Source of the DNA: Candidatus Abawacabacteria bacterium
Lineage (GTDB): Bacteria > Patescibacteriota > Gracilibacteria > RBG-16-42-10
Assembly: GCA_016207805.1 (NCBI GenBank)
Contig: JACQZO010000011.1
Span: forward strand, 52,308-116,307
Direction: 5' to 3'
Length of the DNA stretch: 64,000 nucleotides
Shown: piece after piece, positions 58,760 through 64,000 of the stretch
How positions within the stretch are numbered: the first letter of the stretch is position 1
How the letters are laid out: the number at the start of each line of letters is the position of its first letter
Notes under the pieces: model-generated
What the model was told of the DNA's origin: nothing
What the model saw: only the letters and a program-made list of their open reading frames with translations
Databases searched by the model: none
Program-made: the position numbers and the translations under genes

Positions 58760-59405
58760 GAAACAATTCTTGAAACTCCTGACTGCGAATCACGAATGAG
58801 GTTTTGCCATAGCAGCAAACTCGTTGGTTTAAGCACAGAATTTCATCAGTTAATTGGATAATGCTATCCACATCATGAGAAACGATCACGATACTTTTCC
58901 CTTGGGCCTTCTCTTGTTGGAGCAATTCTCTAAAAGCAATATCACTATGGGTATCAATATTTGCACTAGGTTCATCGAGCAATAATAAATCGGGATTTTG
59001 AGCCAAAGCGATAGTGAGAAAAACTTTTTGTAATTCACCACCGGATAATTGTCGTAATGGGCTGGCGAGTATGTGACTCAATGCCAATTGTTTTAATAAG
59101 GCTTGGGCTTTTGTTGTGGTTGCTTGAAATATTGCTAAGGCTTCATTGACGGTGATTGGTAATTCAAATGAATTCGGTGGTCTTTGAGGCAAATAACCAA
59201 AGGTAAGATCATTGGCCAAAATCACTTTGCCGCTACTGGGTTTCAGGAGACCTAAAAGTACTTTAAGTATGGTAGATTTACCGCCACCATTGGGACCTAC
59301 TAGGCCAATTATTTGGCCCTTATGGATGGAGAAAGAAACATCTTCAATGATTTTTTTTTGATTCAAGTGTACGGTGATATTTTTGATGTCAGCGAGCAGG
59401 GCCAT
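58728..59405 (-). CDS. Metal ABC transporter ATP-binding protein (ZnuC-like)
   Basis: A 225-aa ATPase with Walker A GPNGGGKS (37-44), signature LSGGELQKV and Walker B LLLLDEPSANID. It ends in a histidine cluster (HDQHYHHHHE), in keeping with a zinc or related metal. It lies in an operon with the permease downstream and the exonuclease gene 8 bases upstream. Metal choice is inferred. Confidence 0.9.
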   Translation of the reverse strand: MALLADIKNITVHLNQKKIIEDVSFSIHKGQIIGLVGPNGGGKSTILKVLLGLLKPSSGKVILANDLTFGYLPQRPPNSFELPITVNEALAIFQATTTKAQALLKQLALSHILASPLRQLSGGELQKVFLTIALAQNPDLLLLDEPSANIDTHSDIAFRELLQQEKAQGKSIVIVSHDVDSIIQLTDEILCLNQRVCCYGKTSFVIRSQEFQELFHDQHYHHHHE

Positions 59406-59413
59406 GGAATTTT

Positions 59414-59986
59414 TTAAAAAAGAGTTAATTCAGGCTCGAAATGGAAATTCACTTTAATAGTTTTAATTTCATTACTGTCTTTCAAAGGAAACTTCAGTTC
59501 ACCATGTTCCAAACCATAGAGATAAAGTTTGTTGGTTACCTCTACATCTTGGAGACAGTACTTTTCCAAGTCAACATAATTACCTTCATGATACCATTTA
59601 ATTGCCATCAAGCCATCGGCACTTTTCCCTATGCCGAGGGTGGCTTGAGCTACTTTTTCCATACTTACTCTGTGACCCGTGATCTTTGCTATTTCACTTA
59701 ATATGTCCAAAGAAGGGAGCTTTTTTAGATTGAGATCGGGAATATAAGGTTGTAATACGTCAAAATCAAATCCTTCTGTGTTGAAACCGACAATACGATC
59801 TACGCCGTTAAGTAGGGGAACGAGATCTTTAATAGCTTCTTCTCTTAAACAAAAATACTGTTGCTCTCGTGAATCAAACACACCTGCTACAGAAATCCCT
59901 AATTGACCCAGGTTTTGTTTGCCACCAACCTCAAATAATAGTTTTTTAGTTTCCAAATCTAGTACTAAGTAGGAGTGATTGAGCAT
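59414..59986 (-). CDS. DEDDy-type RNase H-like 3'-5' exonuclease
   Basis: A 190-aa protein with the three exonuclease motifs: Exo I LVLDLETKK (8-16), Exo II VGFNTEGFDFDVL and Exo III YCLQDVEVTNKLY, where the Tyr four residues before the Asp marks the DEDDy class. It is similar to the predicted PolB-like exonuclease domain found as a separate protein in many bacteria. Substrate (DNA or RNA) is not known. Eight bases separate it from the ZnuC-like gene. Confidence 0.85.
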   Translation of the reverse strand: MLNHSYLVLDLETKKLLFEVGGKQNLGQLGISVAGVFDSREQQYFCLREEAIKDLVPLLNGVDRIVGFNTEGFDFDVLQPYIPDLNLKKLPSLDILSEIAKITGHRVSMEKVAQATLGIGKSADGLMAIKWYHEGNYVDLEKYCLQDVEVTNKLYLYGLEHGELKFPLKDSNEIKTIKVNFHFEPELTLF

Positions 59987-60007
59987 GATTTTAACGATTA
60001 AGTGTAA

Positions 60008-61480
60008 TTAAGCATTTTGAGCGAAGTTGGGCATTTTTGTGCGAGCACTTTTGATGTGATTTGTTGTTTCTTTTCTGATATTGGCATTGTGACTTTCCCC
60101 CATATAAATACGTTCCCTCATTTGTTTATCGATCCATTGTAATGCCTGGGAAGTTTCTCTTTCGTCTTCAGGTATAGCAGCAATAATATCGCGGAGAATA
60201 TTTAAATGTGTAGCGGTAAACTCACCCAATATTCCTTCTTCGATCATTTTAGTTTTTATAGTTTTGATTCGGGCTTTATCGTCAGCAAATTCTTTTTTTT
60301 CCCGATTGCGTAATACTGATACAGCAATGGCACAAATTTTTAAAGGTTTGATTGAGGTTACTGTCTTTTGCTTCTCTTCTGGTTCAGTTTCAGCTTTGTC
60401 ACTGGTAGATTCCCTTTGTGTTTGCGTAGCGGTTGCCAAATAGTCTTTTTTGCTAGCTATAGACATTGCACGGAAGCGGGTAAGCGTTTCCGTGCTTATC
60501 CCTTCATGCTTGAGTAGGTTAGTAACCAATTCTTCTTCTCTATTATTTGTCTCTAACTTTTTGCTTAAAGCTTTTTTTTGCTCTTCAAGAGATAAATCCG
60601 CGAATTGCTCTGGTGTGAGGCCATGGGGAAAAAGGGCGAATAGATTATTAAAAAGAGTATTATTGGCTAGCTTTTCTTTTGCTAACTTTTGCTGCTGTTC
60701 GCTAGTTGTGGGCGACTTCTCTAATTCTTGGATGCGTTTTAGTTTATGTTCAAAAGTACACTTTCGAAAAGCCTCAAGGCATTTACCTCTGCGCTCATCA
60801 TCCTCAATGTGATGAGCTAATAATTGCTGATATTTATTGTCTAAACTGCGGGCGTATTCCAAATTTGCTGGCAGCATAGCTAATAGCATTCTGAGGCGGC
60901 GCATCTTACCAATATGCGTTTGAAAGCTATTGAGACTGATCACTACATTATTCCACGCGCTAATTCGGTCCTCGGGACAAAAGTACTCAGCGTTGGCTTC
61001 AAAAAAAGCATAAAATGAGCTTTTATAGCTTTCTCTTTCCATCATTTGTTGAGTCTTTTTTCTTTCGATACGATTTTCTTCTGCTACAATAAACTCGAAC
61101 AAGCGGCTTTTATCACGAAATGAACCTGAGCAGAATTCTTTTTCTAGTTCTTTTTTTCGATCAAGAGCAATATCAAGCTGATAGAGTCGGCTGAGAAACT
61201 TACGTTTGTAGCCTTGAGCCCAGGCTTTTGTTTGCTCGAGCATGAAAATCATGCGTGAGCGGCGTTGCAATAATTCTTCGTGGCTAATGTTTTCACCAGC
61301 AGCATCAAAGTAAGCTAAGGCTTCTTGCTGATCATATGAAGTGAAAATCTGATTTTCATCATCAGCATTGCCGTGATAATGATATTGCTCATAAAAAGCT
61401 AATAGACGCTCTCTCAGTGAGTAATACTGTTGTTGTTCCAGTAGCGATGACTGGGTAGTGTCGCTATTCGATGCAGCCAT
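60008..61480 (-). CDS. Hypothetical highly charged helical protein
   Basis: A 490-aa cytoplasmic protein, almost all alpha-helix, with very high Lys/Glu/Arg/Gln content and coiled-coil stretches (RKKELEKEFCSGSFRDKSRLFEFIVAEENRIERKK). The Glu/Lys-rich linker TSDKAETEPEEKQKTV (about 360-376) separates a smaller C-terminal helical domain. No membrane helix or known domain. It begins 8 bases before the cobO stop on the coding strand order, so it may be read from the same message. Confidence 0.7.
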   Translation of the reverse strand: MAASNSDTTQSSLLEQQQYYSLRERLLAFYEQYHYHGNADDENQIFTSYDQQEALAYFDAAGENISHEELLQRRSRMIFMLEQTKAWAQGYKRKFLSRLYQLDIALDRKKELEKEFCSGSFRDKSRLFEFIVAEENRIERKKTQQMMERESYKSSFYAFFEANAEYFCPEDRISAWNNVVISLNSFQTHIGKMRRLRMLLAMLPANLEYARSLDNKYQQLLAHHIEDDERRGKCLEAFRKCTFEHKLKRIQELEKSPTTSEQQQKLAKEKLANNTLFNNLFALFPHGLTPEQFADLSLEEQKKALSKKLETNNREEELVTNLLKHEGISTETLTRFRAMSIASKKDYLATATQTQRESTSDKAETEPEEKQKTVTSIKPLKICAIAVSVLRNREKKEFADDKARIKTIKTKMIEEGILGEFTATHLNILRDIIAAIPEDERETSQALQWIDKQMRERIYMGESHNANIRKETTNHIKSARTKMPNFAQNA

Positions 61481-61488
61481 ACAATTAC

Positions 61489-62004
61489 TTAAAACTCAAT
61501 GCCCCGTCTTGCTGGCACACCTTTTTCCATATAGTGCTTAATTGGTTTCATCTCGGTAATCAGATCTGCCAATGCCATCATTTCTTCTGGGACATTACGG
61601 CCAGTCAGTACTACTTCCATGGTACTGGGGACTTTTTTGATAAAATCACAAACTGCTGCCGTGCTTAGCATTTTTAGAGCAACAGTAGAATTAATTTCAT
61701 CGAGTACTAAAAGGTCGTAGCCTTTAGTTAGTAATGTAGTAGCTAAAGTTAAGCCTCTTTCTGCTTCTAGGGTGTCCTCTGGGGTGATAGAAAATCGAAA
61801 TGATCCATCACTATTGCGTCGATTTAGACCGGTAGGAAAAAAGTCTAAACCGATTTGGCTCAAAATCTTTCTTTCACCGTAATCTTCGCCACCTTTATCA
61901 AAATAGATAATAGCTACTTTGAGTCCTTGGCCAAATGCTCGTATTGCCAATCCCAAGCCAGCGGTGGTTTTCCCTTTGCCTTTACCAGTATAAATTTGAA
62001 TCAT
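61489..62004 (-). CDS. cobO: Cob(I)alamin adenosyltransferase (CobO/BtuR family)
   Basis: A 171-aa P-loop enzyme that adenosylates corrinoids. GKGKGKTTAGLGLAIRAFG (7-25) contains the inverted-type P-loop, followed by VAIIYFDKGG and LLVLDEINSTV. No other cobalamin gene is in the window, so it would act on scavenged corrinoid or have another use. The start overlaps the polX stop by 4 bases, so translation is coupled to that gene. Confidence 0.92.
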   Translation of the reverse strand: MIQIYTGKGKGKTTAGLGLAIRAFGQGLKVAIIYFDKGGEDYGERKILSQIGLDFFPTGLNRRNSDGSFRFSITPEDTLEAERGLTLATTLLTKGYDLLVLDEINSTVALKMLSTAAVCDFIKKVPSTMEVVLTGRNVPEEMMALADLITEMKPIKHYMEKGVPARRGIEF

Positions 62005-63365
62005 GCTTTATTTTCTACGGTGCCGATACTAGCACGTTTCTGTGACTTGGCTAAGAGCAAAAATCCCTGTTCGGCCAGTACTCTGGAGCGTCTCATGAAA
62101 CCGATCACGATTTCTTTTTTCCATTGTTCGTGTTCATTAATTGAACTGAAGTCGAGCACGACATTATCGCTGTTGCGAGCGATAACTTGCCAGGTGTTGC
62201 TTATCGGTAGTCTTTCTGAGAATCGGAATAAAGGGAATTTGCCTTCTTTGGTGATTTCATGAACCCTGTTTAATAGTACAGGATAGTTTTCCCAAATACT
62301 CGGTATAATTTCAGTACAATTCTCTTCAGCAAGAGGAATATTTCTAGCTAAGCTTTCAGTGCTAATAAAAGCAGGAAATGGTTTCTCTCTTGCCTCATCT
62401 ATTTCACCTTGGTCTCTTCTTAATTCTGGAGGAATAAAATTTAGACCTAATAATTTATATACTTCTTCCTCGGTTTTACTAGCAATATTATCTTCTCCCC
62501 GAAAGACACCATACTCGTTTAATTTCAGGCCTTGATCTTTGGCAATATTTCGTAAATGAACATTGTGATCTTTGGATCCAGTAAAGTATTGTAAAGCAGC
62601 CCCAAAACTGTTCGGTTCTACTACTCGCAAATCAATTTGCAAATTCTCGTCAACAATAATGGAAGCTTTTGTGTCACCTTGAGACTGAACGAGTGTGCTC
62701 TCCGGGAAATTGACGAAATGAGTAATCAATTGTTCCGCCTGATTGGAAGTGGTCAATAAATCGACGTCACCAATAGTATCCTCAAATCTTCTTAGCGACC
62801 CTGCATAGGTAATACTCTCACAGGCAGGATGTTGCTTCATATATGCTAATAAGCGATAAACCACAGGAAATACAGCAGTTAAAGGTAAACGCTTACTTTC
62901 TTTTTTTACTCTAGTCAGGGCTTCGCGAATATTCTGAACACTTTTTTTACCAAAACCGGCATGGTTATCCAATTTATCAGTCTGGACTAACTTTTCTAAG
63001 TCTTGCATATTGCGCACCTGAAAATCTGCCAATAGTACTTTGGCAGTTTTGGGACCGATATGGGGAATAGAAAACAAGGCTAAAAACTCTTCTGGATATT
63101 TAGCTCGCCATTCTTCATAAGCTGGCACCTGACCATTGTGTAGATAGCTAATGATCTTTTCTTGGATTGCCGTACCGATGCCACTGATTTTGGGCATGGT
63201 ATCTTCATGTACCAAATCTTTGATATCTTCATTCATGTTTTGTAATACTCGGGCAGCATTTTGATAAGCAATGATGCGAAATTTGTTTTTTTTCTCATCC
63301 TCCATGGCCAAGATTCGGCCCAAATTGAGGAAAAGCGTCGCTAACTTTTCATTGGTTGTTGGCAT
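62001..63365 (-). CDS. polX: PolX-family DNA polymerase lacking the PHP domain
   Basis: A 454-aa family X polymerase for gap-filling repair. The 8-kDa-like and HhH regions (KISGIGTAIQEKI 79-91; IPHIGPKTAKVLL) lead to the catalytic palm with AGSLRRFEDTIGDVDLL and the third carboxylate in IDLRVVEPNSFG, then TGSKDHN. Bacterial PolX proteins usually continue into a PHP exonuclease (about 570 aa, with HxH motifs). Here the last about 110 residues are unrelated and no HxH is visible. So polymerase activity is likely, PHP 3'-5' exonuclease activity is not. Confidence 0.9.
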   Translation of the reverse strand: MPTTNEKLATLFLNLGRILAMEDEKKNKFRIIAYQNAARVLQNMNEDIKDLVHEDTMPKISGIGTAIQEKIISYLHNGQVPAYEEWRAKYPEEFLALFSIPHIGPKTAKVLLADFQVRNMQDLEKLVQTDKLDNHAGFGKKSVQNIREALTRVKKESKRLPLTAVFPVVYRLLAYMKQHPACESITYAGSLRRFEDTIGDVDLLTTSNQAEQLITHFVNFPESTLVQSQGDTKASIIVDENLQIDLRVVEPNSFGAALQYFTGSKDHNVHLRNIAKDQGLKLNEYGVFRGEDNIASKTEEEVYKLLGLNFIPPELRRDQGEIDEAREKPFPAFISTESLARNIPLAEENCTEIIPSIWENYPVLLNRVHEITKEGKFPLFRFSERLPISNTWQVIARNSDNVVLDFSSINEHEQWKKEIVIGFMRRSRVLAEQGFLLLAKSQKRASIGTVENKA

Positions 63366-63370
63366 AGGAT

Positions 63371-63652
63371 TTAAAAAAGCGAGCGGATTTTATCACCAAA
63401 GTTTAGCGTGCCTAAATCATTTTGAATTTGGCCAAATTTATCCTGAATTATATGTACTTGTGTTTGGACATACGAATAAATCTGCCATAGCAAAATTAAA
63501 GTAAGAATAATAGGAATGCTATGCCAAATAAGGCCAAGCCAAAAATGGCGAGCTTCTTGTTTGTTCTTATGAATTTGGGCTTCTACCAGTTGATTGAGCA
63601 GAGTATTGGTCTTTTGTTGTTCGTCTAGCAAATCTTTGTAAGCGGTTTCCAT
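63371..63652 (-). CDS. Small single-pass membrane protein
   Basis: A 93-aa protein: an N-terminal coiled-coil (LLDEQQKTNTLLNQLVEAQIHKNKQEA), one membrane helix (LGLIWHSIPIILTLILLWQIYSYV, split by HS) and a C-terminal amphipathic region. It starts an operon with polX (5-base gap). No known family. Confidence 0.65.
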   Translation of the reverse strand: METAYKDLLDEQQKTNTLLNQLVEAQIHKNKQEARHFWLGLIWHSIPIILTLILLWQIYSYVQTQVHIIQDKFGQIQNDLGTLNFGDKIRSLF

Positions 63653-63744
63653 CGAATTGATTTTAGTGTGAATAATATAGCATATGAGTTATGAATTCGA
63701 AGTGCTAACTTGTATGAACACATGTATTGAGTGTTTTTACTTTG

Positions 63745-63910
63745 GTTGACCATGCATGACCAATAAGCCAGGTAAGCACCCTTCTCCCCATTGTCATACC
63801 AAACTGGATTTGGTATCCAGCAGGGACAATAGTGCTATGGGGTAACTTGTAGTTTATGAGTGATATTGTCCTAGCTGGATACCGGATCAAAGTCCGGTAT
63901 GCCAGTTAAA
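63745..63910. repeat. Two-hairpin palindromic element, copy C
   Basis: Left hairpin identical to copy A over 31 bases (63790-63820), then a 54-base core (63821-63874) that matches the reverse complement of copy A's core, then right hairpin ACCGGATCAAAGTCCGGT. GGTATCCAG and CTGGATACC border the core as perfect inverted repeats. It fills most of the window end, 63653-64000; no gene is seen there. Confidence 0.85.
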
Positions 63911-64000
63911 GGGCGCAGTCAAGAAGGAAATGCAATGGTAGAGGAGTAGGGTCGGTTGGATTTAAGCACAGCAAAAGCAATAGTGAGCAATTTTCTCGCA

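Noticed and set aside
63705..63890. A 61-codon minus-strand open frame near the window end
   Set aside because: It lies inside copy C of the palindromic element; the peptide is translated repeat.

Overview
The window is AT-rich bacterial DNA with tightly packed genes. It most resembles a Patescibacteria/CPR-type organism. The genes expected of such a cell are present: secA, ftsK, argS, pyrG, obg, pth, a small type IV pilus operon, S-layer-homology proteins, NurA, and a PolX without the usual extra domain. Many large proteins have no recognisable family. TGA is used as a normal stop (for example after argS and mutY), so this is not a lineage that reads UGA as glycine. Finer placement is not possible here, because no rRNA or tRNA gene is visible.

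Layout. 1-2.6 kb: lipid-linked sugar genes (GT2 polyprenol glycosyltransferase, FAD amine-oxidase-like protein, SMR-like small membrane protein). 2.7-6.7 kb: a PP2C-type phosphatase facing an operon of three different 2H phosphoesterases. This is followed by gene debris: a sulfatase-type C-terminal tail, a frameshifted IS982-like transposase and a truncated second PP2C. 6.7-14 kb: cell-envelope genes (sulfatase/phosphotransferase, methyltransferase, GT-C and WecG/TagA glycosyltransferases) with a four-helix-bundle gene. 14.0-14.5 kb: an AbrB/RelE-type toxin-antitoxin cassette between direct repeats. 14.6-25.2 kb: nurA, an unknown 689-aa protein, secA, a UPRTase-like fusion, two exported small proteins and ftsK. 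25.3-27.8 kb: an ABC-2 exporter. 28-36.5 kb: the type IV pilus set (CheY-like regulator, PilB, PilC, five pilin-like proteins), a sensor histidine kinase and the prepilin peptidase. 36.9-47.4 kb: argS, a GH18-SLH protein, an SLH protein, pyrG, obg, pth, a CYTH protein and mpg. 47.4-54.6 kb: five consecutive unknown genes, several membrane-anchored. 54.7-63.7 kb: a membrane spermidine-synthase-like protein, mutY, a ZnuBC-like pair, a DEDD exonuclease, an unknown helical protein, cobO, polX and a small membrane protein.

Three genome-scale patterns stand out. (1) Degenerate 7-bp tandem arrays with varying heptamers lie at gene boundaries in a fixed polarity, as inverted pairs around intergenic segments or whole genes, and also in frame inside aftB-like, tagA, nurA and argS. 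(2) A two-hairpin palindromic element occurs three times; its roughly 55-bp core is in opposite orientation in two copies and absent in the third. (3) Most starts lack a Shine-Dalgarno sequence, and many have a T-run directly before ATG.

The best candidates for something undescribed are the PP2C plus three-2H locus and the five-gene unknown membrane cluster. Both assignments are inference from sequence only.
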